A stretch of DNA of 30,996 bases from PALSA-607 sp036509315 (GTDB lineage Bacteria > Actinomycetota > Actinomycetes > Acidothermales > Acidothermaceae): the NCBI GenBank assembly GCA_036509315.1, contig DATCFU010000027.1, forward strand, positions 1 to 30,996, read 5' to 3'. The notes under the pieces are model-generated. The model saw nothing but the letters and a program-made list of their open reading frames with translations. It was not told the origin of the DNA and did not search any database. Below are positions 17,388 to 24,829 of this stretch, piece after piece (within the stretch, counting starts at the first letter, position 1; each line of letters begins with the position of its first letter). The position numbers and the translations under genes are program-made.

Positions 17388-18610
17388 GCGGCTCCCTGTC
17401 CGCGCTCGGTTACGGCGACCGGACGGGTATGGAGTTGCTCGACGACGTCGAGCGCTATCTGCGGCGGTTCGTTGCCTTCCCGTCCGATGCCGCTGCTGTC
17501 GCCGTGGCGCTGTGGGTCGCGCACGCCCACCTGGTCGATTCGTTCGAGTCGACGCCGCGCCTCGCCGTGCTCTCGCCTGAGCCTGGAAGTGGGAAGACAC
17601 GCGTGCTCGAGGCGGTCGAGCTACTGGTGCCGCGCGCTCTGTTCACACTGAACGCGAGCTCGGCAGCGCTGTTTCGGAAGGTTAGTGACGAAGCGGGCCG
17701 GCCAACGGTCCTAATCGACGAGGCCGACACGATCTTCGGCCCGCGAGCGGCGAAAGAGCACGAGGACCTCCGCGGCTTCGTCAACGGCGGCCACCGGCGC
17801 GGTGCGATGGCACTGCGGTGTGTCGTGAAGGGCAAAACGATCGAGGTCGAGGAGTACCCCTGCTACGCCGCAGTCGCACTCGCAGGCCTCGACGACCTGC
17901 CCGACACGATCATGTCGCGGTCGATCGTCATCCGGATGCGACGTCGCGCGCCAGGCGAACGCGTCGACCCGTTCCGGCGCCGTGTCGACGGACCACCCGG
18001 CGACGAGCTTCGCGAACGCCTCGAGAAATGGGCAGCTGACGCAGCGTCGCGAGTCGATGGCGCGTGGCCAGAAATGCCCGACGGCATCGAGGACCGAAAC
18101 GCCGACGTGTGGGAAGCATTGCTCGCAGTAGCAGACGAAGCCGGCGGCGAATGGCCAGAACGCGCCCGCGTTGCGGCTGTTGCCCTTGTTGCGGACGCCA
18201 GGAGGGGTGGAGAGAGCCTCGGCGTTCGCCTACTCCGTGACGTGCGTGATGCGTTCGGCCAAGAGGACAAACTCTCAACGGAAGCTCTGCTAGAGCGACT
18301 GACAGCTATGGACGATGCACCGTGGGCTGACCTACGCGGGAAACCACTCGACGCGCGTGGACTGTCACGGCGTCTAGGCAAGTACGAAGTCGCGCCGAAG
18401 ACGCTGCGTATAGGGGACAAGACACCTAAGGGTTACGAACGAACTGACCTCTTCGATGCCTGGGCTAGGTACCTGCCTGCACCCCCTGAGGAATCCGCAA
18501 CATCCGCAACAACGCAACAACGACCGGTCTGGACGTGCGCGGTTTGCGGGTTCCCGATCGACCAAGCCCTGGGCGCTGTCACGGTGCATCCGACGTGCGG
18601 TGCGGCATGA
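17384..18610 (+). CDS. DUF3631 P-loop ATPase with C-terminal zinc motif (replication-type)
   Basis: A 408-residue protein. Walker A is PGSGKT at 67-72 and Walker B VLIDEAD at 109-115. The helicase-like ATPase core is followed by the DUF3631 region, including DLPDTIMSRSIVIRMRRRAP near 167-186. DUF3631 domains occur in replication or primase-helicase proteins of plasmids, phages and integrative elements, so a role in replicating the excised element is plausible. The last 24 residues hold a zinc-binding motif with Cys385, Cys388, His402 and Cys405. No primase active site is visible; if priming is needed it must come from elsewhere. The start TTG 17384 overlaps the previous stop (TTGA). Confidence 0.88.
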   Translation: MSGSLSALGYGDRTGMELLDDVERYLRRFVAFPSDAAAVAVALWVAHAHLVDSFESTPRLAVLSPEPGSGKTRVLEAVELLVPRALFTLNASSAALFRKVSDEAGRPTVLIDEADTIFGPRAAKEHEDLRGFVNGGHRRGAMALRCVVKGKTIEVEEYPCYAAVALAGLDDLPDTIMSRSIVIRMRRRAPGERVDPFRRRVDGPPGDELRERLEKWAADAASRVDGAWPEMPDGIEDRNADVWEALLAVADEAGGEWPERARVAAVALVADARRGGESLGVRLLRDVRDAFGQEDKLSTEALLERLTAMDDAPWADLRGKPLDARGLSRRLGKYEVAPKTLRIGDKTPKGYERTDLFDAWARYLPAPPEESATSATTQQRPVWTCAVCGFPIDQALGAVTVHPTCGAA

Positions 18611-18918
18611 CTCGCGAATCGGCAGAGACCAAGGGAAGGCGCTACCTCATCGAAGGACGCCTAGTCGTCGAGTTCATCGATGCTGAGCGGATTGTCGCGT
18701 CGTGCCGCGGCTCCGGTGCGATCTACCAGTGCGGCTACGCACGAGGTGGTTGGTATTGCGACTGTCCGGTGAAGGGTCGCTGCTCGCACCTACACGCGTT
18801 GCAGTCCGTCACCGTCTCACCGCCGCAGCGGCGAATGGGTCTCGGCCCGGCGTGGGCTGGCCAGCATTGGCGCCCGCTGCCTGTATCTGCCAGCGCGCCA
18901 GAGGCGGTGAGCAAATGA
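18607..18918 (+). CDS. Small SWIM-type zinc-finger protein
   Basis: A 103-residue protein starting at ATG 18607 inside the ATPase stop codon. Its centre carries Cys51-x-Cys53...Cys59-x-His61 (YCDCPVKGRCSHLHAL), which fits the SWIM finger pattern CxCx(n)CxH. The preceding strands (RLVVEFIDAERIVASC) also fit the SWIM fold. SWIM fingers bind DNA or proteins in recombinase mediators, transposases and helicases. No other domain is present, so it may act as an accessory factor of the ATPase. Residues 70-103 are proline- and alanine-rich. The family call rests on one short motif. Confidence 0.75.
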   Translation: MTRESAETKGRRYLIEGRLVVEFIDAERIVASCRGSGAIYQCGYARGGWYCDCPVKGRCSHLHALQSVTVSPPQRRMGLGPAWAGQHWRPLPVSASAPEAVSK

Positions 18919-19142
18919 GCGACTACCTCGACGCGAAGCAGGAACTTGAGCGCGCGCGGTTCGCCGTCATGCAACACACCATGTGGCGCGACCACGGCCT
19001 CGAGCTACTTGCGCTATTGCCTGAGGGTGACGACGAGTCGATCGCGGTACTCACCGTGCAACTGCACGGTGAGTACCGCGAACGTGCCGACGAGCTCGTC
19101 GAACTGCTCGACCTCCGTAGCAGGTTGGGCGGTGAGCAATGA
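18915..19142 (+). CDS. Hypothetical small helical protein
   Basis: A 75-residue acidic protein, mostly predicted helix (DYLDAKQELERARFAVMQHT and RERADELVELLDLRSRLG). It starts at ATG 18915 overlapping the SWIM protein stop, and its own stop overlaps the next ATG. No family is recognised. Small size, charge and position in the early operon are typical of phage-like accessory proteins. Confidence 0.68.
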   Translation: MSDYLDAKQELERARFAVMQHTMWRDHGLELLALLPEGDDESIAVLTVQLHGEYRERADELVELLDLRSRLGGEQ

Positions 19143-19429
19143 CCGGCATACAGAATCTGGACGACGAGCCGGAATCGGCCACCCTCGCACTGGTCCGGTT
19201 GGCAATCACCGCGAAATGCGCGAGCGAAGTCGGCTGGCCTCACACGGCGACCGCGGCAGCGCGGGAATGCAAGGCACTCGCCGACCGCATCGTCATCGAG
19301 TTGTCGACGGCATGCGCACGGTCGACCGCCGAATCCGAGAGGGCGGACGCGGGTAACGAACCGCTCGAAGCCGCACTGTTGCGGTTGTATCCGCGTCGTG
19401 TCGATGAGTCGGGCGAGGTCGAGGAGTGA
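19139..19429 (+). CDS. Hypothetical small helical protein
   Basis: A 96-residue acidic protein with two long helices (ESATLALVRLAITAKCASEV and ARECKALADRIVIELSTACA) and an acidic tail. It starts at ATG 19139 in the stop of the previous gene; its stop overlaps the GTG of the next. No family, cofactor motif or membrane segment is visible. Confidence 0.66.
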   Translation: MTGIQNLDDEPESATLALVRLAITAKCASEVGWPHTATAAARECKALADRIVIELSTACARSTAESERADAGNEPLEAALLRLYPRRVDESGEVEE

Positions 19430-19842
19430 GCAGCGACCCGCGGCCGGCCGAGGCCTTCGTGCACGGGGATAACGCGATCGTGCGCGCGGACATGGCGCAC
19501 AAGTTGCTCGAGCGCGGTGGCTTCAAGAACTGGACCGCGAATCACTACGGCGACGACCCCGAGTTCGACACCATCCTGCGCGCACTGCGCATCGCTGCCG
19601 CGCGCCGAACTTCCGACCTAACTTCCGACCGTGGAAGCAAATCAGCGGCACAGCCGGAAGTCGCACCACAGTTAGCAGCGGTGATCAATGCCATGCAGGC
19701 AGCCGACCTGCTGGGCGTCACGGATCGGGCCATCCGACTAGCAATAGCCGGCGGCAAGCTCCCCGCTCAACAGGTCGACGGCCGGTGGCAGATCAACCGC
19801 CAAGACGTCGAGCGATACCGCGCCACCCGGCGCACCGCATAA
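19426..19842 (+). CDS. Second excisionase-like helix-turn-helix protein
   Basis: A 138-residue protein starting at GTG 19426. The C-terminal 50 residues form a MerR/Xis-type HTH: MQAADLLGVTDRAIRLAIAG, then KLPAQQVDGRWQINRQDVER. The N-terminal 85 residues (helical, with DMAHKLLERGGFKNWTANHY) are not recognised and could be a partner or regulatory domain. Having two proteins of this class suggests a division of labour, for example one excisionase and one transcriptional regulator. The stop is followed by a 13-base gap containing AAGGAG for the next gene, the first break in the chain of overlapping genes. Confidence 0.78.
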   Translation: MSSDPRPAEAFVHGDNAIVRADMAHKLLERGGFKNWTANHYGDDPEFDTILRALRIAAARRTSDLTSDRGSKSAAQPEVAPQLAAVINAMQAADLLGVTDRAIRLAIAGGKLPAQQVDGRWQINRQDVERYRATRRTA

Positions 19843-19855
19843 GGAGCACCCACCG

Positions 19856-20476
19856 ATGGCAGCGATTCTCGACACCGTGAAGACGCAAGCGAACGACATA
19901 CGCGAAGCCGCTGAGGTGGGTTACGCCCGCTACCGGGGCAACGGCAACTTGAGCGCCGCCGGCATCCTGCAAGGCATCGCGAAGACATACCTCGACGCAA
20001 AGACGCAGATGGACACGCTGCAGGTCTCCGCGACAACCGGCGCGACCGCGAACCTCAACGCACTGATGACAAAAGTGTTCGGGATTGACGACCTCGCTGG
20101 CGGCGACCCGGTCAAGAGGGCAGCCACGTCGATGTCTTACCGCGACGCGCTCGACCGCGCGCAGACCTGCGAAACACCCGAGGACGCACTTGCGCTGCTC
20201 GCACGCGCCAACACCGTCGGGGACGAACTACTCGCACGGGCGGTCGCTCAAGTTGCCTGGTCCAACGGTGCAATCGGCGCATGGGCTGACGTGCTCGACA
20301 CCTTCGCGTCAACCCGACCCGTAGCAGAGCGAGCACTCGGCGAGCTGTACGACCTCAACACAAGTAAGGTCTTCGCCGTCGACGTGTTCGCCTTCATCCT
20401 CCCGAAGCCGAGCGAACTGAGCCCATACGGCGAGTATCAAATCGACGGCATTGCGAATCCCGGTGCTGCCTCGTGA
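19856..20476 (+). CDS. Hypothetical protein, alpha-helical, 206 residues
   Basis: It starts at ATG 19856 behind AAGGAG. It is nearly all helical, with repeated Ala-rich segments (DALALLARANTVGDELLARA, QVAWSNGAIGAWADVLDTFA). No membrane segment, zinc motif or enzyme signature is visible. It is the only gene of the rightward cluster with its own strong ribosome-binding site, so it may be made in larger amounts, which would fit a structural or scaffold role, but no homology supports that. Its stop overlaps the GTG of the next gene. Confidence 0.7.
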   Translation: MAAILDTVKTQANDIREAAEVGYARYRGNGNLSAAGILQGIAKTYLDAKTQMDTLQVSATTGATANLNALMTKVFGIDDLAGGDPVKRAATSMSYRDALDRAQTCETPEDALALLARANTVGDELLARAVAQVAWSNGAIGAWADVLDTFASTRPVAERALGELYDLNTSKVFAVDVFAFILPKPSELSPYGEYQIDGIANPGAAS

Positions 20477-20691
20477 GGCAACCCGCCGCGAAGACGCTGA
20501 CGCCAGATCCGCTGACCGCGTACTTAGAAGTGGCACGCGATGAGGCGCTATCCAACGTGCGGGCACTACTGGCTGACGACGGACCCGAACTGCCCGGCTT
20601 CCCGCGCGCACGCCAAATCGAGAACGCATTGACGGCCGCCGAAGCCGCGGCGCGTCGACTCGACCTCTTCGCTGCCGTGGTGGCGTCGTGA
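20473..20691 (+). CDS. Hypothetical small protein
   Basis: A 72-residue acidic helical protein starting at GTG 20473 in the preceding stop. The segment LEVARDEALSNVRALLADDG is followed by an Ala-rich helix (ENALTAAEAAARRLDLFAAV). No family is recognised. The stop overlaps the HNH gene start. Confidence 0.66.
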   Translation: MRQPAAKTLTPDPLTAYLEVARDEALSNVRALLADDGPELPGFPRARQIENALTAAEAAARRLDLFAAVVAS

Positions 20692-20987
20692 CCTGGGACT
20701 CGAGTAAGCGAGTCGTGCCGACCGACTGGCTGAAGCGCAAAGCCCGCGCCCTGCGCGACCACGCCGGCCGCTGCCACCTCTGTGGCCACGCTGGCGCCGA
20801 GCAAGTCGATCACATTCTCAACGTTGCACGCGGTGGCACCCACGAACCCAACAACCTCGCACCCGCGCACGGCTTGCCATGCCCGACATGCGGCCGACGC
20901 TGTCACACGGACAAGACGCAGGCCGAATCGCTGCTCGCAAGGCCGCGGATGGGCCGCACGCCCGAACGTCACCCGGGGCTGCTGTGA
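20688..20987 (+). CDS. HNH endonuclease
   Basis: A 99-residue HNH-family protein starting at GTG 20688. Cys29/Cys32 (CHLCG) and Cys65/Cys68 (CPTCG) form the structural zinc site; the active-site strand contains Asp41-His42 (EQVDHI), followed by GGTHEPNNLAPAH and a later CHTDKTQAE. This is the compact HNH form found beside terminase genes of actinophages, where it helps DNA packaging or nicking. No terminase follows here, so its role may be different or vestigial. It ends the confident part of the rightward cluster. Confidence 0.88.
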   Translation: MTWDSSKRVVPTDWLKRKARALRDHAGRCHLCGHAGAEQVDHILNVARGGTHEPNNLAPAHGLPCPTCGRRCHTDKTQAESLLARPRMGRTPERHPGLL

Positions 20988-21166
20988 AGGCAAAACGAGC
21001 AAACAGCGCATGCATGATTGGGCTTGCTATACCTCGCGGACTCGGGCAGGCCCACCGGGGGGTCCATCTCGGGGGTACCCCCATGCGCGCTCCGCTACGT
21101 ATTGCGGCTCGCCCCGCGCCCAAGTCTGGGATCTCCAGTCCCGTAGCGCTAGCGCTAGCGCTGTGA
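20984..21166 (+). CDS. Possible small protein after the HNH gene
   Basis: A 60-residue frame starting at GTG 20984 overlaps the HNH stop by four bases, as elsewhere in this operon. The product is basic (KAKRANSACMIGLAIPRGLG) and ends in ALALAL encoded by a palindromic AGCGCT repeat. Low complexity and lack of domain signs make it doubtful; the overlap is the main support. Confidence 0.35.
   Translation: MKAKRANSACMIGLAIPRGLGQAHRGVHLGGTPMRAPLRIAARPAPKSGISSPVALALAL
21071..21082. repeat. 12-bp perfect palindrome
   Basis: GGGGGTACCCCC. It lies between the HNH gene and the next small gene and could be a protein-binding site or part of a transcript hairpin. Confidence 0.4.
21145..21162. repeat. 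18-bp palindrome of three AGCGCT units
   Basis: AGCGCT repeated three times in tandem; each unit and the whole are self-complementary. It lies 12 bases before the GTG start of the next gene. Confidence 0.5.
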
Positions 21167-21173
21167 GCGCAGC

Positions 21174-21401
21174 GTGATCGGCCTGGCGCGGGTGATGCGA
21201 CCCGGTCCGGTGCCTGACTTCTGGCTGTCGACTGCGCCGGGTTGCCGTTGTTGCGGTGGGCCGTTGCCGATTCAGCGTCACCAAGGACAGCCGCGGTTGT
21301 GGTGCTGCGAATCGTGCCGCGTCGCTGCTTGGCGCGCAGGTCGGCGGCCAACGTCAGGGGTTCAGCCGCACGTCGAAAACGGTAGTCGGAGCGGCCTGTG
21401 A
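21174..21401 (+). CDS. Small zinc-ribbon-like protein
   Basis: A 75-residue basic protein from GTG 21174. Two Cys pairs, CRCCG and CCESC, separated by about 20 residues (with QRHQGQPRLW between) suggest a single zinc ribbon; the AWRAGRR stretch afterwards is basic. No specific family is recognised. It converges on the large membrane gene with only three bases between stops. Confidence 0.6.
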   Translation: MIGLARVMRPGPVPDFWLSTAPGCRCCGGPLPIQRHQGQPRLWCCESCRVAAWRAGRRPTSGVQPHVENGSRSGL

Positions 21402-21404
21402 GGT

Positions 21405-23747
21405 CTACTGGGTGCCGTACGCGCTGACGAATGCGTTGAGCGTCGTAGTGCACAACGCGTGTTCGGATTCGGGCAACGTGCAGGTCTCCGCCCAGCTACC
21501 GCTCGGACTTCCCGAGTAATAGGTCATCACCCCATTGGCGGGATTTATCCCGCCTGAAGGCCGGGCACTTCCTTTCACACCGGGCGGATCCTCGAACGCG
21601 ACTACGCCGTCGGAGATGCGGAAGAATGCCTCCGCGGCGGGCCGTGCACGCGGGCAATCCGCTTGGTAGTCACGCAGGTAATCGGCAGCCGCAATCGCAA
21701 ATAGCGGACATGCCTGTTCTTCCATGCAACCCACGCACGCCGACGTCTCGTTGCCGACGATCGCCTGGGCGTTCGGCAACAGGTCTCCACTCGACGCGAG
21801 TGCACCGGCGGGATACGCCTCGACGCCGCCGCCGCCGTCCGCCCCATAGAAGGCGTCGCAAAGCCAGCCGCGCGGGCCGACTAGCTGCATGAGGCCGTTC
21901 GTGTCGCTGTAGACGGCGAGTTGCGACACTTGGCCGGCCGGCACCTTCACGGTCACGGTTGGCGGCAACGGAGGAGGCGGAGATTCGTCCACGCCAAAGG
22001 ATGTCCTGCATGGGATGACGGTGAGCGCTGCTGACACGAGGGACGCAGGAGCTACTGGCGAAAACGCTGCTGCGGTACGGGACGTGGCCGGTGGCGATGT
22101 CGGAGGCGTCGTTGGGGCAACCGCAACGGTGGTCGGAGTCGCGGGCGCCGGCACGATGACAACGGGAGTAGATGTCGGTGCGGTTGGTGGTGGCGTGCTG
22201 GTCGATGCAACACCGTCCAGCCACACGCTGACCCCACCATGGTGCGAGCAGGTTCCTTGGTGGTGGGCGCTGTAAGACAACGTGCCGTCCCGGCAGCGCG
22301 CAGTTGCCGAAAGGCCCGGTGCCGCCGGTATTCCACCGCCTGGACCTGGGCCGCTGCCCGACGACGTTCCGGAGCCTGCGGGTAGCACGGACGCTGCCGT
22401 AGTCGCGTCGCCGGTGGAATAAGTCTTGTTCCCTGCTGCCGGTGCGCCGACCGCTACCAGTACTAGCGCGAAGATGCCGGTCCCGATCGCCCACGGCCCG
22501 CGTGCGGTGCCCGGCGTGGGTCCGACATGACTGGTGGGCTGCTTGCTCTGCTGGTTGTTCGCCGACAGCCACGACGCTCCCTTAATCGCAGCGATCAACA
22601 ACGCGATAGCGGCAGCGGCCCCGACCCAGTACCCGAACGCGGGATGCATTGATAGCGACACGCCGTATTGGGTGACTTGCGCATCGGTGTAGCCGAACAG
22701 TGCCGGGGTGACTTTCGTCGTTGTTAGATACGCCACCCAGTAGGCCCAGTTCGATGCGAGGCTGATACCCGCACCGATAAAGAACCCGATGCCGACACTG
22801 CGATGCCGTACTCGCGTTGCGATAATCGGTAACGCAATCGACAGCACCAAGAGGACGATCGTGCCGGCGATGTCGTACGACGACCGGTGCCGAAACGCAC
22901 TACAGCAGGTCGTCGTATACGTCGTATACGTCGGACCGCCGGTGCTCGTGAACGTGCCGCGCGAAAGGAACCGACTCTCCGTGATGCTGTGCGACACGAG
23001 CTGCAACGCGAACAGCCCTCCGCAGATGTACATCCACGGCGCCCACGGAAGACCCTTCCGTCCCTTGGCATCGGTGCGGCGCCGAACCGCGACGAGCGCG
23101 ACCAACGAGCCGAGGGAACACAAGCCCGAACCGACGTTGCCGAGGACAAAGCCTCGTCCTGCGAGGTTGTCCCCGGCGATCACACTGCTGACGTCGGGAA
23201 GTTGAAAAGCCAGGTCGACCAGCGTCGCGCCGACCGCGATGCCGGCCCCAAGGCTCCGCGTCGCGGACCTCATCAGTAATCCGCCGCCCAGCACCCACGC
23301 GGTGAGGGTCGGGATGTTGAACCAAAGATTTCCTGGATCGCCCGCTAGACTCTTGCCGTTGAGGTAGTACGGCGGAAACAGCGCCACGACCGTAGTCACC
23401 ACGCCAGCTGCGATAAGGACGCCGGCAATCCGAAACTGCCACATCCGCACCGCGCGGGGGACCACTACCGGGTGCGGCTCGGAGGGCCGCGGCGACAGCG
23501 GGGCAATCTGCGTTTCGGGTTTGGCCTCGGGCGCGGCCTCAGGTTCAGAAGAGGTTCCGCACACTGGGCAAGTGCGCCAACCCAGGTCATTCCTGACACC
23601 GCACTCGCGGCAATACACCACGCTCACCCCCGGTCGGTGCCCCACGATACGGCTCGCGACGAGCCGCACCAAGACCTCGGGTGATACGTCTAAGCGCAGC
23701 GCAGCCTCAATGTTCTGGCGCTCTTTGGTTGTCTGGCTGATGAACAA
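21405..23747 (-). CDS. Large membrane protein: zinc ribbon, multi-helix domain, DUF3761-like and extracellular domain
   Basis: A 780-residue protein with an unusual layout. Residues 1-70 are cytosolic with a zinc ribbon (Cys46, Cys49, Cys60, Cys63). About eight to ten hydrophobic helices follow between about 100 and 430. After a Gly/Ser-rich linker comes a DUF3761-like segment with DGTLSYSAHHQGTCSHHGGV, then a Pro/Thr-rich linker, then a Cys-rich domain to the end with GWLCDAFYGADGGGGVEAYP and CVGCMEEQACPLF; the last part may be DUF4850-like, but I am unsure. It has one gene to itself, reads leftward, and starts at TTG 23747 behind AGGGA. It is probably surface-exposed cargo; function unknown. 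Confidence 0.82.
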   Translation of the reverse strand: MFISQTTKERQNIEAALRLDVSPEVLVRLVASRIVGHRPGVSVVYCRECGVRNDLGWRTCPVCGTSSEPEAAPEAKPETQIAPLSPRPSEPHPVVVPRAVRMWQFRIAGVLIAAGVVTTVVALFPPYYLNGKSLAGDPGNLWFNIPTLTAWVLGGGLLMRSATRSLGAGIAVGATLVDLAFQLPDVSSVIAGDNLAGRGFVLGNVGSGLCSLGSLVALVAVRRRTDAKGRKGLPWAPWMYICGGLFALQLVSHSITESRFLSRGTFTSTGGPTYTTYTTTCCSAFRHRSSYDIAGTIVLLVLSIALPIIATRVRHRSVGIGFFIGAGISLASNWAYWVAYLTTTKVTPALFGYTDAQVTQYGVSLSMHPAFGYWVGAAAAIALLIAAIKGASWLSANNQQSKQPTSHVGPTPGTARGPWAIGTGIFALVLVAVGAPAAGNKTYSTGDATTAASVLPAGSGTSSGSGPGPGGGIPAAPGLSATARCRDGTLSYSAHHQGTCSHHGGVSVWLDGVASTSTPPPTAPTSTPVVIVPAPATPTTVAVAPTTPPTSPPATSRTAAAFSPVAPASLVSAALTVIPCRTSFGVDESPPPPLPPTVTVKVPAGQVSQLAVYSDTNGLMQLVGPRGWLCDAFYGADGGGGVEAYPAGALASSGDLLPNAQAIVGNETSACVGCMEEQACPLFAIAAADYLRDYQADCPRARPAAEAFFRISDGVVAFEDPPGVKGSARPSGGINPANGVMTYYSGSPSGSWAETCTLPESEHALCTTTLNAFVSAYGTQ

Positions 23748-24046
23748 CGTTCCCTACTGGCCGCCGGTTTCCAGCGAGTTTGTGCCGGGATTGCCGCCGA
23801 CGATGAGGGCTCGTAGTTCGGCGATTTCCGCTTGTATTGCCTCAAGATGCCGATCGAGGCGTGACCGGAACGAGATCCTGCGCAGACTCGGGGACTAATG
23901 CCGCGCTGGCTCATCGGACACGCCACCGCAGCCGGCCTCGGCAAGGTCCACACATCGAGCGGTCGCGGCCGAGTCATGGGTCAGGCGTAGAACCATGACC
24001 TTGACGAGACACCTCAAGCAGCGCGCCGACGCGCCGATGGGTCGCT
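23748..24046. other. Intergenic stretch with short or degenerate reading frames
   Basis: On the minus strand a frame ending at 23754 encodes a coiled-coil-like segment (RLDRHLEAIQAEIAELRALI) but is preceded by an in-frame stop at 23897 with no ATG, GTG or TTG between; it would need CTG 23885 or is a remnant. A second minus-strand frame, ATG 23996 to stop 23895, could encode 33 residues beginning MVLRLTHDSAATARC. Neither has a clear ribosome-binding site. Both lie just upstream of the large membrane gene and could be parts of its former operon. Confidence 0.3.
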
Positions 24047-24367
24047 ATGAGCGCCGATCCTGCTGAGGACTTGCCCGCCCCGAGCGCGGTTGAGTTTATC
24101 GGCCCTTTTGAGCATCACGTCGTCCAGGTTCATGGCTGCGTAGTTCCGTTTCTGACGGCGCAGCCGCTGCCTGGGGGAAAGGTGAATCTGGTGCTCGATG
24201 AGCGATACGTGCTCTGGGATCTCCCGTTAGCCGACGCCGAGCGCATGGTGCCATTCATTGCGGACTGCATCGCCGTGGCGCAGGGCTTCACGTGCCATCC
24301 GACACCAGAAATGGAAGTGCCTGTTACGCGTACTCCCTACAGCCGAATGCGCGACGCCGGGATCTAA
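24047..24367 (+). CDS. Hypothetical protein
   Basis: A 106-residue acidic protein starting at ATG 24047. It is mainly beta-strand (VEFIGPFEHHVVQVHGCVVP, KVNLVLDERYVLWDLPLADA) with one helix (ERMVPFIADCIAVAQGF). No family is recognised. It converges on the DUF3892 gene; their stop codons overlap (CTAA), so the two transcripts must be antisense at their ends. Confidence 0.7.
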   Translation: MSADPAEDLPAPSAVEFIGPFEHHVVQVHGCVVPFLTAQPLPGGKVNLVLDERYVLWDLPLADAERMVPFIADCIAVAQGFTCHPTPEMEVPVTRTPYSRMRDAGI

Positions 24368-24660
24368 GCGCAGGGGCCGAGGTTGTCGAGGTTGTCCGAC
24401 CAGACCCCGTCCGCGTGGCTACGAAGCGTCTGAACCCCACACGGGCAGTCGTATGCGCCCACCGTTGCGCGCACGCGCCCGTCCGCTGACAACGTGTAGA
24501 ACTTGTCCGGTATCGGCTTGGCAAGTGCGGACCGCACTTGACCGACGGTCCAAACCAGGTCGTAGTACGTGGGCATCGACCCCGTACCGACTGCGGTGAT
24601 GTGGTGGTGCCCATGCGGAAAGATCGCCCTCTGCGTGCAGATAATGCGGTACTCGGCCAT
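24364..24660 (-). CDS. DUF3892 domain protein
   Basis: A 98-residue protein that matches the DUF3892 pattern throughout: opening EYRIICTQRAIFPHGHHHIT, then AVGTG, WTVGQVRSAL, FYTLSADGRVRATVGAYDC, and the ending DNLDNLGPC. The family's function is unknown; it is small, soluble, and common on bacterial genomes and mobile elements. I chose ATG 24660 because the family motif begins there and GGGGA precedes it; codons up to 24684 add eight residues. It is divergent from the gene at 24830 with an inverted repeat between them. Confidence 0.82.
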   Translation of the reverse strand: MAEYRIICTQRAIFPHGHHHITAVGTGSMPTYYDLVWTVGQVRSALAKPIPDKFYTLSADGRVRATVGAYDCPCGVQTLRSHADGVWSDNLDNLGPCA

Positions 24661-24711
24661 AGCCGTCCCCAACCTAGGCCCCAAATTGAGGCCGTCGAGG
24701 CGGAAGGTAGA

Positions 24712-24734
24712 CCTTTCCGGTCCAACAGGAAAGG
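24712..24734. promoter_or_regulatory. Inverted repeat, candidate operator
   Basis: CCTTTCC and GGAAAGG form a perfect 7-bp inverted repeat with a 9-base spacer. It lies between the divergent DUF3892 gene and the zinc-ribbon gene at 24830, the usual place for a shared operator. The XRE-like protein at 25082 is a candidate binder. Confidence 0.45.
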
Positions 24735-24764
24735 CGCCGGCCGTCTAGCGTCTGTCCTGGGTGC

Positions 24765-24829
24765 CACCGCTAGCCGCCGTGGCGTCCCCTGGGCATTCCC
24801 GACCTCCGGGTCGGGATGTGGAGCGCACC
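24765..24829 (+). promoter_or_regulatory. Leader related to that of the Xis-like gene
   Basis: It shares CACCGCTAG, CGTGGC, CC-CTGG and a hairpin CCCGACC-TCCG-GGTCGGG (24798-24815) with the leader at 16725-16800, in the same order and at similar spacing before the ATG. Here the likely ribosome-binding site GTGGAG (24818-24823) is just outside the hairpin. Confidence 0.55.

Noticed and set aside
21670..22572. A 300-codon minus-strand frame inside the large membrane gene
   Set aside because: Biased composition and full overlap with a well-supported gene show it is a shadow frame.
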